From contig REDU01000098.1 of assembly GCA_007693335.1 (NCBI GenBank), positions 1-56,334 on the forward strand: a stretch of 56,334 nt of DNA. Direction: 5' to 3'. Made by a program: the position numbers and the translations under genes. This document shows, piece by piece, positions 23,648 to 32,248 of this stretch (positions are counted from its first letter, which is position 1; each line of letters starts with the position of its first letter). The stretch comes from Ilumatobacter sp. GTDB lineage: Bacteria > Actinomycetota > Acidimicrobiia > Acidimicrobiales > Ilumatobacteraceae. The notes below the pieces were generated by a model that searched no databases, had not been told where the DNA came from, and was given only the letters and a program-made list of their open reading frames with translations.

Positions 23648-24403
23648 ATGGATCTCGGACTGAACGGCAGACGTGCACTGGTGAGCGGCGCGACGAGGGG
23701 GATCGGTCGGGCCATCGCCGAGACGCTCCTGGCCGAGGGCGCATCGGTGTCGTTCTGTGCCAGGACCGCCGACGACGTGGCCGACGCCACCGAGGCGATG
23801 TCACGCCTCGGCACCGTGCACGGTCACGTGGTCGACGCCGCCGACACCGACGCGGTCCGGGGGTGGGTGGCCGAGTCGATCGAGCAGCTCGGCGGGATCG
23901 ACATCTACGTGCACAACACCTCGGCCGGTCCCGCACGCGACCTCGCCGGGTGGAGTGCGAACGTGGCCGTCGACCTGATGTCGGGCGTTCACGGGGTCGA
24001 TGCCGCGACCGATGCGCTCACCGACGGGGGCGGCGTGGTCGTCACCATCGGCACCACGGCATCGGCCGAGCACTTCGCCACGGGGGCCAACAGCTACAGC
24101 GCCGTGAAGGCCGCCATCACCAACTGGACCCTCGGCCAGGCCCAGGTGCTCGGCGCCAAGGGCGTCCGCTGCAACGTGGTGTCACCGGGTCCGATCTACT
24201 TCGAGGGCGGGAGCTGGGCGATGATCGAGCAGCACATGAAGCCGTTCTTCGAGTCGACACAGCAGGCCCATCCGGGTGGACGACTCGGCAGCGCGCAGGA
24301 CGTGGCCGATGCCGTCGCCTTCGTCGTGAGCGACCGTGCCCGCCACATCAACGGCGTGAACCTGACGGTCGACGGCGGGTTCCTCAAGCGCGTCGACTAC
24401 TGA
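23648..24403 (+). CDS. Short-chain dehydrogenase/reductase
   Basis: A 251-residue SDR. The cofactor motif SGATRGIGRAIAETLLAEGA is present near the N-terminus, with an Arg after the second strand (SFCARTADD) that may favour NADPH. YSAVKAA supplies the YxxxK catalytic pair, and RHINGVNLTVDGGF is the usual FabG-like end. The NAG motif is altered to HNTSAG, a mild oddity. GAGGAGGG upstream of the ATG is a strong ribosome site. It is 22 bp after the acyl-CoA dehydrogenase and 11 bp before the ThuA-like gene. A 3-hydroxyacyl-CoA or hydroxysteroid step is likely. Confidence 0.87.
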   Translation: MDLGLNGRRALVSGATRGIGRAIAETLLAEGASVSFCARTADDVADATEAMSRLGTVHGHVVDAADTDAVRGWVAESIEQLGGIDIYVHNTSAGPARDLAGWSANVAVDLMSGVHGVDAATDALTDGGGVVVTIGTTASAEHFATGANSYSAVKAAITNWTLGQAQVLGAKGVRCNVVSPGPIYFEGGSWAMIEQHMKPFFESTQQAHPGGRLGSAQDVADAVAFVVSDRARHINGVNLTVDGGFLKRVDY

Positions 24404-24414
24404 GCGATCGGCCC

Positions 24415-25209
24415 ATGGGCACACCTGGTCGCCGCATCGACGTCACGCTCGTGACCGGCGGAAGGTTCCACGACTTCGACTACGCCCGACTCCAGCTGCT
24501 GACGCTCCTGGCCGAACACGACCAGTTCCGCGTGCGGGTACAACCCGACTACGAGGACGCCGATGCGATCGTGGCCGGCAGCATCCTCGTCAGCTACACC
24601 TGCGATGTCCGACCGGGCGAGAGGGCACAGCGGATGATCCGCGACTGGGTCGAACAGGGTGGACGGTGGGTGGCCCTCCACGGCACCAACGCCGCGCTCG
24701 ATCTCGGCGGAGCGAACGGCGTCGAGTCCCCCAGGGCGTTCCCGTTGTGGGCCGACACCCTCGGCACCCAGTTCATCGCCCATCCACCGATCCAGCCGTA
24801 CCGCGTCGACGTCGCCCCCGACATCGCGGACGAGCACCGATGGCTCGTGGACGGCATCGAGGCGTTCGAGACCGACGACGAGCTCTACCTGTGCGACTAC
24901 CCGGACCGCGACCAGCTGATCCCACTGCTGCAGACCACCTGGCAGGGTGAGGCCCCGGGGTTCGTCGACATCGACTGGACCACCGCCGATCCCACCCATC
25001 TGGTCATGTATCTGCGGCCACTCGGCCTGGGCGCCGTGCTCTACAACACCCTCGGTCACTGCCGAGGGCACTACGACATGGCGCCCGAGATCCCCTACTA
25101 CCCGCGGGTCGAGCGCTGCTCATGGGAGCTGCCCGCGTACCACGAGCTCCTCAGACGCTCGTTCCGGTGGGCCCGGCCCACCGATCGGGCGTCCCACCCC
25201 CACGGGTGA
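24415..25209 (+). CDS. ThuA-like domain protein
   Basis: A 264-residue protein with the class-I glutaminase-amidotransferase-like ThuA fold. The pattern TGGRFHDFDYARLQLL, VSYTCDVRPGERAQRMIRDW, GRWVALHGTNAALD and the late YNTLGHCRGHYDM match ThuA-like proteins; the HGTN site replaces the catalytic Cys nucleophile of true amidotransferases. ThuA members act in trehalose or sugar-derivative catabolism, but many are unassigned. The ATG at 24415 lies 11 bp after the SDR stop. In this lipid-type cluster its role is unclear, and a hydrolase or isomerase function is possible. Confidence 0.78.
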   Translation: MGTPGRRIDVTLVTGGRFHDFDYARLQLLTLLAEHDQFRVRVQPDYEDADAIVAGSILVSYTCDVRPGERAQRMIRDWVEQGGRWVALHGTNAALDLGGANGVESPRAFPLWADTLGTQFIAHPPIQPYRVDVAPDIADEHRWLVDGIEAFETDDELYLCDYPDRDQLIPLLQTTWQGEAPGFVDIDWTTADPTHLVMYLRPLGLGAVLYNTLGHCRGHYDMAPEIPYYPRVERCSWELPAYHELLRRSFRWARPTDRASHPHG

Positions 25210-25272
25210 GCGGCTGGCTGCATCCGGACCTCCCCGCCGATCTCCACCGGGAGCGGAGTAGGTTGCCCGGCC

Positions 25273-26208
25273 ATGCACACCGACCAGTTCGAGACCGAAC
25301 TCGACACCGACGGCGACACGATCACCGGTCCGTGGCGCGCCCCCGCCCAGATGCTGGCCGATCAGGTGGTCGACGGCCACGCCAGCGTGCACGACGACGA
25401 CCAGGCGGCGGCCTTGGGGCTCAGTGGCGCACCCATCGAGGGGCCCACCCACTTCAGCCAGTTCGACCCGCTCTGCATGTCACGGTGGGGCCACGCCTGG
25501 TTCGAGCGGGGCTGCATCAGTAGCCACTTCCGGACGATGGTGGTCGAGGGCGAACAGGTCCGCGCCACCCTCACCGTCACGTCCGGATCAGGCGGCCGCA
25601 TCGATGCGCAGAAGGCCGACGGCACCCCCGTGCTCACCGGCACCGTCTCGATCGGTCCGGACCATCCCGCGACCGAACTCGACACCCGTCGGGCTGCGCA
25701 GGGCGATCCCGGCGACCTCTTCATCGTCGATCGGCTCGAGGTCGGCATGCGGCGTGACGGCGGATCCGTCTCGATGGACCACACGAGCCAGAACGGACCG
25801 GCGTACCCCTTCTCGCTCGACGACAAGCTGCGACGGATCACCGAACCCCACCCCTGGTACACCGCCGACGGCGGGGCCCACTCACCGTGGGGACGACCGA
25901 TCGTCCCGATGGAGATGATCAGCGTGCTCGCGCACGCGTCGGGCCCCGGATGGCCCGTACGTTCTCCGGCGCTGGGGCTGTTCCTCGACCTCGAGATCCG
26001 GCTCGTGCACGGGCCAGTCCTCGTCGATCAGCCCTATGACGTCACGCGTGAGGTCATCGGGCTCAGCCAGAGTCGCCGCACCGAGTCCTACTGGACCCGG
26101 ACCTGCCTGATCGACGCCGGCACGGGTCGGACCGCCGCCGAGGTGGTGCTGCACTCCGGTGTGTTCAAGGAGTCGTATCCTGACTATCCGCGTGACCGCC
26201 TGACCTGA
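25273..26208 (+). CDS. MaoC-like double hotdog protein
   Basis: A 311-residue protein in two similar halves. The N-terminal half includes GHASVHDDDQAAALGLSGAP then IEGPTHFSQFDPL, a pattern resembling MaoC/hydratase hotdog domains in which a His near the first helix acts in enoyl-CoA hydration. The second half (ALGLFLDLEIRLVHGPVLVD) resembles a further hotdog barrel. It is probably an acyl-CoA hydratase or thioesterase-like protein; catalytic residues are not certain. TAGGTT lies 8 nt before the ATG, indicating its own leaderless promoter. It closes the Rieske/ACAD/SDR/ThuA group. Confidence 0.6.
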   Translation: MHTDQFETELDTDGDTITGPWRAPAQMLADQVVDGHASVHDDDQAAALGLSGAPIEGPTHFSQFDPLCMSRWGHAWFERGCISSHFRTMVVEGEQVRATLTVTSGSGGRIDAQKADGTPVLTGTVSIGPDHPATELDTRRAAQGDPGDLFIVDRLEVGMRRDGGSVSMDHTSQNGPAYPFSLDDKLRRITEPHPWYTADGGAHSPWGRPIVPMEMISVLAHASGPGWPVRSPALGLFLDLEIRLVHGPVLVDQPYDVTREVIGLSQSRRTESYWTRTCLIDAGTGRTAAEVVLHSGVFKESYPDYPRDRLT

Positions 26209-26220
26209 AACCGGACGAGC

Positions 26221-26715
26221 GTGGCCACCCCCCGAACCCGATCGAGCCGTCGAGCCCCCGACCGCGTCGGTCGCGACGACCTCTTCCCCGCCGCTGTCAC
26301 GGTGATGCTGGCCGGCGCGGCGCTCGGTCTCGGGAGCTGGGTGGCGATCGGTCGACCCACCGTCGAGTGGTCATCGCTGTGGGCCGCCGGGATCGTGTGG
26401 GCGTTCGGCGCGCTGATCGTGGGGACCGTCATGCCGACACCCCTCGTGGCCGCCGCCGGCGGCGCCGTGAGCGGGCTGCTGGCAGCCGCCACACATCACC
26501 TCGGCAGCGACTGGTTCGACGGGATGACCGTCGACGGAGCGGTGATGCAACGCAGCATGGTCGCGGCAGTGCTGGTCGGGCCGGTGCTGGGCGCCAGCGG
26601 TTACTGGCTGCGGTACCGGGTTGTCCGTTCACGACCCCTCACCATCGGTGCTGGTGCCGGCGCCGCGCTCGTGATCGCACTGATCGTGATCGAGGCGCTC
26701 GCCGACCAGCAGTGA
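26221..26715 (+). CDS. Small integral membrane protein
   Basis: A 164-residue protein with four hydrophobic segments: about residues 24-44, 55-75, 78-92 and a pair near the C-terminus (MVAAVLVGPVLGASGYWL and GAGAGAALVIALIVIEAL). The first 20 residues are basic, consistent with the cytoplasm. It begins with GTG 12 bp after the hotdog gene stop, so the two may be cotranscribed. I do not recognise the family and no transport or enzyme motif is visible. Confidence 0.65.
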   Translation: MATPRTRSSRRAPDRVGRDDLFPAAVTVMLAGAALGLGSWVAIGRPTVEWSSLWAAGIVWAFGALIVGTVMPTPLVAAAGGAVSGLLAAATHHLGSDWFDGMTVDGAVMQRSMVAAVLVGPVLGASGYWLRYRVVRSRPLTIGAGAGAALVIALIVIEALADQQ

Positions 26716-26773
26716 GGCGAACAGCATCACCCGACCGCCGTCCGACGCGGCCGCCGGCGCGCCGACAACCGCC

Positions 26774-27142
26774 TCAGTGCACGTCGAGCAGGTCGACCAC
26801 GAACACGAGCGTCTCGTTGGGGCCGATCACGCCACCGGCTCCACGCGCCCCGTACCCCAGATCGGGAGGGATCGTGAGCGTGCGACGACCACCGACGCGC
26901 ATCCCCGCCACCCCTTCGTCCCAGCCCTGGATCACCTGACCCGACCCGAGGCCGAAACGGAAGGGCTCCATCCGGTCCCACGAGGCATCGAACTGCTGGC
27001 CGGTCGACCACGAGACACCGACGTAGTGGACCGTGACCGTCCGGCCCGGCGTGGCCTCGGTGCCCTCGCCCACCACGTCGTCGGTCGCCTCGAGCACCGC
27101 TGGCGGGTCGGTCGCGGGAATGGTGACGGTCGGCTTGGCCAT
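26774..27142 (-). CDS. FKBP-type peptidyl-prolyl isomerase
   Basis: A 122-residue single-domain prolyl isomerase. The sequence contains the FKBP core GRTVTVHYVGVSWSTGQQFD, PFRFGLGSGQVIQGWDEGVA and LGYGARGAGGVIGPNETLVF, with Phe, Trp and Tyr residues lining the active cleft. No signal peptide is visible, so it acts in the cytoplasm. It follows the Usp gene after 10 bp and is probably cotranscribed with it. The short N-terminal lead PAVLEATDDVVGEGTEA is common in actinobacterial FKBPs. Chaperone-like folding of stress proteins is plausible given its neighbours. Confidence 0.92.
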   Translation of the reverse strand: MAKPTVTIPATDPPAVLEATDDVVGEGTEATPGRTVTVHYVGVSWSTGQQFDASWDRMEPFRFGLGSGQVIQGWDEGVAGMRVGGRRTLTIPPDLGYGARGAGGVIGPNETLVFVVDLLDVH

Positions 27143-27152
27143 GCCCGAAACC

Positions 27153-27665
27153 CTAGATCGAATCGCGAGGGGCGCTGTTCACGACCCCGTGTGCCGGTCG
27201 GTCCTCCGGCGGAACCACGACGGTGGCGCAATGCGATCGGTGGATGACCTGGTGGCTCGTGCTGCCCAGCATGAGGTCGGGATGACCACCGATGCCGCGG
27301 GCACCGACGACGATGAACGAAGCACCCACCTCGTCGGCGGTGTGGAGCAGGGCGTCAGATGGTGACCCGTCAGCGAGACGGGCCGTCCAGCGTCCGGCAC
27401 CGAGCCCCTCGAGGGGACGGCACCACACCTCACGCATCCGCTGCTCGATCTCGTCACGGTGCTCGCTGGAGGGCACGTGGTGACCGTCCAGCTCGCTCAT
27501 CATCCCGAGCGCGTGCACGGCCAGCACCTCGATGCCGGTCGAGTTCGCCAGCGCAGCCGCGATCTCGAGCGCACGATGCGCGTTCGGCGAACCATCCACA
27601 CCGCACACGATCGGTCCGGTCCACGACGGCACCGAGGTGGGGGTCGAGGCGCGTTCGTCGGTCAT
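27153..27665 (-). CDS. Universal stress protein (UspA family)
   Basis: A 170-residue single-domain Usp. The start IVCGVDGSPNAHRALEIAA and the ATP-binding pattern GARGIGGHPDLMLGSTSHQV with SHCATVVVPPE match the ATP-binding subtype (G-2X-G-9X-G-S/T). Such proteins bind ATP and modulate survival under stress. The ATG at 27665 overlaps the histone-deacetylase-like gene stop by 4 bp (ATGA), showing translational coupling. It forms an operon with that gene upstream and FKBP downstream. Confidence 0.92.
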   Translation of the reverse strand: MTDERASTPTSVPSWTGPIVCGVDGSPNAHRALEIAAALANSTGIEVLAVHALGMMSELDGHHVPSSEHRDEIEQRMREVWCRPLEGLGAGRWTARLADGSPSDALLHTADEVGASFIVVGARGIGGHPDLMLGSTSHQVIHRSHCATVVVPPEDRPAHGVVNSAPRDSI

Positions 27666-28672
27666 GTGAGCTCCCAGAGTTGTCGAGCGGCGGTGATGGT
27701 CGGGAGCCCGATCTCACCCGTCGAGGCGGGCTCGGGCCGGTACTCGGTGCCGACCAGCGCAGCCAGCGTGGCGCCCACCGAGCGCGTGAGGGCGCGGGGG
27801 GAGTACCCGCCCTCGAGCACGACGAGACTGCGACCGGGCGGGGCCAACGCGGACACCCGAACCGCGAGGTCGGCGTAGTCGGCGGCCGTCAGCTGGAGCC
27901 CGGCGAGCGGATCGTCGCGATGCCCGTCGAAGCCTGCCGAGATGATCACCCAGTCGGGCGCGAACCGCTCGACCACCGGCGTCACGACCTCGTCGAATGC
28001 CTGCCGGTACACGTCGCCCTTGGTCCCGGCCGGGAAGGGCAGGTTCAGGTTCGTGTCGGGCGCCGCGTCGCCACCGGTCTCTCGCAGCAACCCGGTGCCG
28101 GGGAACAGCGGGGCCTCGTGTGTCGAGACGTACAGCACCCGCGGATCGTCGTAGAAGATGTCCTGGGTGCCGTTGCCGTGGTGGACGTCCCAGTCGATCA
28201 CGGCCACGCGTTCACCCCGGGCGGCGAGCTTCGCCGCTCCGATCGCGGCGTTGTTGAACAGGCAGAACCCCATCGCCCGGTCGCGCACCGCGTGGTGCCC
28301 CGGCGGTCGCCCGGCGGCGAACGCCATCTCGCACTCACCGGCATCGAGCGCCTCGATCGCTGCGAGCACCGCACCAGCGGAACGTCGAGCCGTCCCCCAT
28401 GAGCCAGGGGTGGCGATGGTGTCGGGATCGAGCTCACCGCCGCCCGCCTCGCAGAAGCGGCGCACGGCGTCGACGTAGAGCTCGTCGTGGGCGAGCGCCA
28501 GCTCGTCGACGGAGGCCTCGGGCGACTCGCGCCACTCGGTCGCCTCGAGCAGCCCTGCCTCGGCCACGCCGGCCAGTGCGGCGTCGAGCCGGGCGCGGTG
28601 CTCGGGGTGCCAGTCCGGCGTGGCGTGCGCGTCGCTCTCGGCGGCGCTGAAGACGATCAGTGGACGAACCAC
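27662..28672 (-). CDS. Histone-deacetylase-family amidohydrolase
   Basis: A 336-residue zinc amidohydrolase related to acetoin-utilisation AcuC and acetylpolyamine amidohydrolases. Diagnostic motifs are RPPGHHAVRDRAMGFCLFNN (the tandem His charge relay) and VAVIDWDVHHGNGTQDIFYD, where Asp and His bind zinc, plus the catalytic region VLEGGYSPRAL. The GTG at 28672 is chosen because homologues begin RPLIVFSAAESDAH; the frame extends to 28702. It is the first gene of a coupled operon with Usp and FKBP. Substrates may be acetylated proteins, polyamines or other N-acetyl compounds. Confidence 0.9.
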   Translation of the reverse strand: MVRPLIVFSAAESDAHATPDWHPEHRARLDAALAGVAEAGLLEATEWRESPEASVDELALAHDELYVDAVRRFCEAGGGELDPDTIATPGSWGTARRSAGAVLAAIEALDAGECEMAFAAGRPPGHHAVRDRAMGFCLFNNAAIGAAKLAARGERVAVIDWDVHHGNGTQDIFYDDPRVLYVSTHEAPLFPGTGLLRETGGDAAPDTNLNLPFPAGTKGDVYRQAFDEVVTPVVERFAPDWVIISAGFDGHRDDPLAGLQLTAADYADLAVRVSALAPPGRSLVVLEGGYSPRALTRSVGATLAALVGTEYRPEPASTGEIGLPTITAARQLWELT

Positions 28673-28761
28673 GACCAGAGCCTGCCAGATCCCATGGCCC
28701 ACCGCCAGACGGCAACCGCCACCGGTCGACCGCCGATCGAGCGGTCTGCGATACTGATGTC

Positions 28762-29397
28762 GTGGACGCGCACGAGTGGCGCCAGCGGATGGTCGAGGTC
28801 GACCTGATCGGTCGGGGCATCACCGACGACGCCGTGCTCGAGGCGATGCGCACCGTGCCACGTGAGCGGTTCGTCGGCGAGAACGATCTCGACGAGGCGT
28901 ACGCCGACCGGCCGCTCCCGATCGGCTGTGACCAGACGATCTCGCAGCCCTACATCGTGGCGTTGATGACCGAGCTCCTCCGCGTGCGCCCGACCGACCG
29001 GGTGCTCGACATCGGCACCGGATCGGGGTACGCCGCAGCCGTGCTGGCCACGATCGCTGACGAGGTCTGGTCGGTCGAACGAGAGCCCCACCTCGCGCAC
29101 TCCGCCGCCCGCCGTCTCAGCGAACTGGGGTTCGAGAGGGTGCACGTGGAGGTGGGTGACGGGAGCCTCGGCTGGCCACCGGCCGCTCCGTTCGACGCCA
29201 TCTCCGTCGCAGCCGCTGCGACCAGTGTCCCACCGGCGTTGGTGGAACAGCTGGCCGATGGCGGGCGACTCGTCATCCCCGTCGAGCGGTCACGCCATCA
29301 TCAGGAGCTCCTCCTGATCGAGCGTGACGGCTCCGACATCGTCGAGCGCGACGTCGTCCCCGTTCGGTTCGTCCCGCTCGTGACCGACCACGACTAG
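28762..29397 (+). CDS. pcm: Protein-L-isoaspartate O-methyltransferase
   Basis: A 211-residue SAM-dependent repair enzyme that methylates L-isoaspartyl residues in damaged proteins. It has the family RERFVGENDLDEAYADRPLP, the QTISQPYIVALMTELL motif and the SAM-binding VLDIGTGSGYAAAVLA. The GTG at 28762 starts the homologous region; GATACT (28750-28755) lies 6 nt upstream, suggesting a leaderless transcript. The ORF is open upstream to 28660, but the extra sequence is not conserved-looking. It is divergent from the histone-deacetylase-like gene over about 90 bp, adding another protein-maintenance function to this stretch. Confidence 0.9.
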   Translation: MDAHEWRQRMVEVDLIGRGITDDAVLEAMRTVPRERFVGENDLDEAYADRPLPIGCDQTISQPYIVALMTELLRVRPTDRVLDIGTGSGYAAAVLATIADEVWSVEREPHLAHSAARRLSELGFERVHVEVGDGSLGWPPAAPFDAISVAAAATSVPPALVEQLADGGRLVIPVERSRHHQELLLIERDGSDIVERDVVPVRFVPLVTDHD

Positions 29398-29446
29398 GTT
29401 CGGGCGTCCGAGGGGCACGAACCCACGTGCCGAGGGAGGAGCCGCC

Positions 29447-30244
29447 ATGACCGCAGCCGCCATCGACGCACTCCGTGCGGAACGTCAGCACGTGCTCGAT
29501 CTCATCGAGTCGTTGAGTGACGAAGAGTGGCAGCTCCCGTCCGACTGCGACGGCTGGCGGGTGCAGGACGTGATCGCCCACATGAGCGCCGTGTTCGTGA
29601 CCGTGAGCGGCGGTGACACCGCCAAGGCCGACCCACCCAGCGACGACGCCGAACGCAACGCCGACGCCGCCGTCGAGGAACGCCGCTACTGGTCGAGCGC
29701 CGACGTGGGCGCCGAGTACGAGCGATCGAGTGCGACGGCCATCGACGCACTGGCCGGCCTCCAGTCGCCACCGCTGTCCGACACGGTGATCCCCCTCGGC
29801 AACCTCGGCCACCATCCGATGCACCTCCTGGCCGACGCCCTGGTGTTCGACCACTACTGCCACCTCCGCCACGACCTCATCGCGCCGGGCGGTCCACTGG
29901 CCCGTCCCGACCTCCCGTCGGACGACCTCCGACTCGGCCCAGCGATGACATGGATGCTGGCCGGCCTCCCGCAGATGTGCGCCGAGGGGCTCTCCGTGCT
30001 CGACCGTCCCGTCGATCTCGTGTTCGAGGGCCCGGGTGGCGGCACCTGGCACCTCGTGCCGGGCACACCGTTCGTCTCGGTCGTCGAGGGCCCCGCGGAA
30101 GACGCCGCCGCGACGGTCACGTCGAACGCACACGACTTCGTGTCATGGGGTACCGCTCGTCGACCGTGGCGCGAGCTCGGTGTGCAGGTGCACGGTGACG
30201 AGCCCTATGCGGCCCTCATCCTCGACGCGATCGACATCATCTGA
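29447..30244 (+). CDS. DinB/maleylpyruvate-isomerase-like protein (mycothiol type)
   Basis: A 265-residue helical protein of the TIGR03083 group, which resembles the N-terminal metal-binding domain of mycothiol-dependent maleylpyruvate isomerase. It opens AIDALRAERQHVLDLIESL, followed by WQLPSDCDGWRVQDVIAHMS, with His in the metal-binding position, and LVFDHYCHLRHDLIAP with further His/Asp candidates. A C-terminal SCP-like domain (GTPFVSVVEGPAEDAAATVT) follows. Mycothiol-linked transfer or isomerisation is known for relatives; the substrate here is unknown. GGGAGGAG lies six nt before the ATG. Confidence 0.8.
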   Translation: MTAAAIDALRAERQHVLDLIESLSDEEWQLPSDCDGWRVQDVIAHMSAVFVTVSGGDTAKADPPSDDAERNADAAVEERRYWSSADVGAEYERSSATAIDALAGLQSPPLSDTVIPLGNLGHHPMHLLADALVFDHYCHLRHDLIAPGGPLARPDLPSDDLRLGPAMTWMLAGLPQMCAEGLSVLDRPVDLVFEGPGGGTWHLVPGTPFVSVVEGPAEDAAATVTSNAHDFVSWGTARRPWRELGVQVHGDEPYAALILDAIDII

Positions 30245-30258
30245 CGCATCATCTGACG
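30235..30258 (+). repeat. 12-bp tandem duplication across a stop codon
   Basis: CATCATCTGACG occurs twice in tandem (30235-30246 and 30247-30258). The first copy contains the TGA of the DinB-like gene; the second copy repeats the same stop in the same frame. It is a small exact duplication, perhaps replication slippage, that doubles the termination signal. Confidence 0.6.
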
Positions 30259-30319
30259 CGCCCGGGGCGCCCCGCACCGCTGAGGGGGCCCACCATCGGC
30301 CGTCGGTACAGTCGTCGGC

Positions 30320-31534
30320 ATGCCCGGTGCGTTCCTCCACCCCTTCGCCAAGCCGACCCGTGACCACTTCGTGTCGATCGCCCGCGGCAAGGGTGCGCTG
30401 CTGTGGGACACCGACGGCAACGAGTACGTCGACGCCATGGCCAGCCTGTGGTACTGCGCCGTGGGGCACGGCCGGCGCGAGATCGCCGAGGCCGTTGGCG
30501 AACAGGTGGCGACGCTCGCCGCGTACTCGTGCTTCGAGCCGTTCACGAACCCTCCCGCCGAGGCGCTGACCGAGCGGCTGGTCGGGCTCACGCCGATCCC
30601 CGACGCCCGCGTGTTCCTGTGCGGCTCGGGCTCCGAGGCGATCGACACCGCGATGAAGCTCTCCCGCCTCGCCCACGTGATGGCCGGACATCCCGAGCGC
30701 ACCCTGATCATCAGTCGCGGTCGCGGCTACCACGGCACGAACTACGGCGGCACGAGCGCTCAGGGGATCGCACCCAACCGCGAGGGCTACGGACCGCTCG
30801 TTCCCGAGGTGGTGCAGGTGCCGAGCGACGATGTCGAGGCGTTGTCGGTGCTGATGACCGAGCGGGCCGACGAGCTCGCCGCGGTGATCACCGAACCGGT
30901 CCAGGGCGCGGGTGGCGTGCACCCGCCCACCGAGGGATACCTCGCCGATCTCCGCAGGCTGTGCGACCAGCACGGCGCACATCTGATCTTCGACGAGGTG
31001 ATCACCGGCTTCGGACGCCTCGGCCAGTGGTTCGGCGCCCACCATTTCGGCGTCGTCCCCGACCTGACGACGTTCGCCAAGGCGGTGACCTCGGGGTACC
31101 AGCCGCTCGGTGGGGTGTTCCTCGGTGGCGCCGTGCGGGCGCCGATCGAGTCGGACCCGACGTTCATGCTGCGCCACGGGTACACGTATTCGGGTCACGC
31201 CGCGGCATGCGCTGCCGCGCTGGCCAACCTCGACGTGATCGAGAGCGAGGGACTCCTCGGTGAGGCCCGCCGTGTGGGCGAGCGGCTCGGTGCCGGCCTG
31301 CTCGCGCTGGCCGCCGACGGGGTGATCGATCACGCCCGCGGCGAGGTGGCGGTCTGGGCGGCCGGTCTGCGTCCGGACCAGGACGCGATGGCCGTCCGCG
31401 ACGTGATGATGGCCGCTGGCGTGATCACCCGGGCGATCGGCTCCGACACGCTGGCGTTCTGTCCGCCGCTCGTCACGACCGACACCCAGATCGACCGCAT
31501 CGTCGACACCCTCGCCGGCGCCCTCACACCCTGA
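30320..31534 (+). CDS. Class-III aminotransferase (PLP-dependent)
   Basis: A 404-residue PLP enzyme of the omega-amino-acid transaminase class. It has the class-III pattern LIFDEVITGFGRLGQWFGAH and DLTTFAKAVTSGYQPLGGVF with the PLP-binding Lys, and CGSGSEAIDTAMKLSRLAH near the cofactor phosphate. The likely reaction is transfer of an amino group from an omega-amino acid or diamine to pyruvate or a similar acceptor. TACAGT (30307-30312) lies 7 nt before the ATG, supporting a leaderless promoter. The gene is monocistronic, convergent with the TetR gene. Exact substrate unknown. Confidence 0.92.
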   Translation: MPGAFLHPFAKPTRDHFVSIARGKGALLWDTDGNEYVDAMASLWYCAVGHGRREIAEAVGEQVATLAAYSCFEPFTNPPAEALTERLVGLTPIPDARVFLCGSGSEAIDTAMKLSRLAHVMAGHPERTLIISRGRGYHGTNYGGTSAQGIAPNREGYGPLVPEVVQVPSDDVEALSVLMTERADELAAVITEPVQGAGGVHPPTEGYLADLRRLCDQHGAHLIFDEVITGFGRLGQWFGAHHFGVVPDLTTFAKAVTSGYQPLGGVFLGGAVRAPIESDPTFMLRHGYTYSGHAAACAAALANLDVIESEGLLGEARRVGERLGAGLLALAADGVIDHARGEVAVWAAGLRPDQDAMAVRDVMMAAGVITRAIGSDTLAFCPPLVTTDTQIDRIVDTLAGALTP

Positions 31535-31605
31535 CGAACACCCCACCACGAACTGTCCGCGCGGAACCGGCAGAACCGCCCGATCCCCACAGACAGAACG
31601 AAGGG

Positions 31606-32214
31606 TCAGGACCAGGCGGCGACGAGGGCTCGGAGGCCGGCAGCCATTCGTCCGGCGAACTCCTCGTCACGGGCGGGATCGCCGATGTCGAGCCAGACAC
31701 AGACCGTCTCGTGCACATGGGCCACGAGCGTCGTTGCCGCCCACCGGCGGAACACGGGATCGTCCACGTAGGCGGACAGGAGCGCATCGGCGAATCCCGT
31801 GGCGACCGATCGGAACTCGTTGGCCTCGTGGGTGAACAGGACCTCGTGCTCGGCATGCCGCCACAGGAGCCGGAACCCGTCTGGTTCGGCACGCCCCACC
31901 CGGAGCATCCGCGCCGAGATCCGGAACCGGCCATCGGGGACGTGCTCGGCTCCGTCACCGAGATCGGCGAACTCGTCCTCGAGGCGATCCACCACCGAAC
32001 GAAGCACGGCGCGGTACAGCTCCTCCTTCGTCCCGAAGATCCGGTACACGATGAGACGGGTGACACCGGCCGCCTCGGCCACGTCGTCCATCGACGTGCC
32101 GTCGTAGCCACCCCGCAGAAAAGCCGTCGCCGCAGCCCGGATCACCTGGGCGCGTCGCTCGGGGCGCGGGAGCCGGCGTCGACCCGGTGTCGTCGTCTGT
32201 TCGGACGCCGTCAT
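31606..32214 (-). CDS. TetR-family transcriptional regulator
   Basis: A 202-residue TetR protein. The HTH is RRAQVIRAAATAFLRGGYDG then TSMDDVAEAAGVTRLIVYRIFGTKEEL, followed by an Ala/Arg/Glu-rich ligand domain. The ATG at 32214 is chosen because it faces the SDR start across an exact operator; the frame is open upstream but the extra residues are unrelated. It probably represses itself and the SDR-P450 operon, binding the 20-bp palindrome at 32222-32241. Ligand unknown, likely the substrate of the SDR or P450. Confidence 0.9.
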   Translation of the reverse strand: MTASEQTTTPGRRRLPRPERRAQVIRAAATAFLRGGYDGTSMDDVAEAAGVTRLIVYRIFGTKEELYRAVLRSVVDRLEDEFADLGDGAEHVPDGRFRISARMLRVGRAEPDGFRLLWRHAEHEVLFTHEANEFRSVATGFADALLSAYVDDPVFRRWAATTLVAHVHETVCVWLDIGDPARDEEFAGRMAAGLRALVAAWS

Positions 32215-32221
32215 TGACACA

Positions 32222-32241
32222 TGTATACACCCGTGTTTACA
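32222..32241. promoter_or_regulatory. Symmetric TetR/SDR operator
   Basis: TGTATACACCCGTGTTTACA is a 20-bp inverted repeat (arms TGTATACAC and GTGTTTACA, one mismatch, CC centre). It lies exactly midway between the TetR ATG (32214, minus) and the SDR ATG (32249, plus), with 7 nt on each side. The arms also supply TATACA and TTACAT -10-like hexamers for two leaderless transcripts. A repressor bound here would block both genes. Confidence 0.7.
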
Positions 32242-32248
32242 TCTCGTC

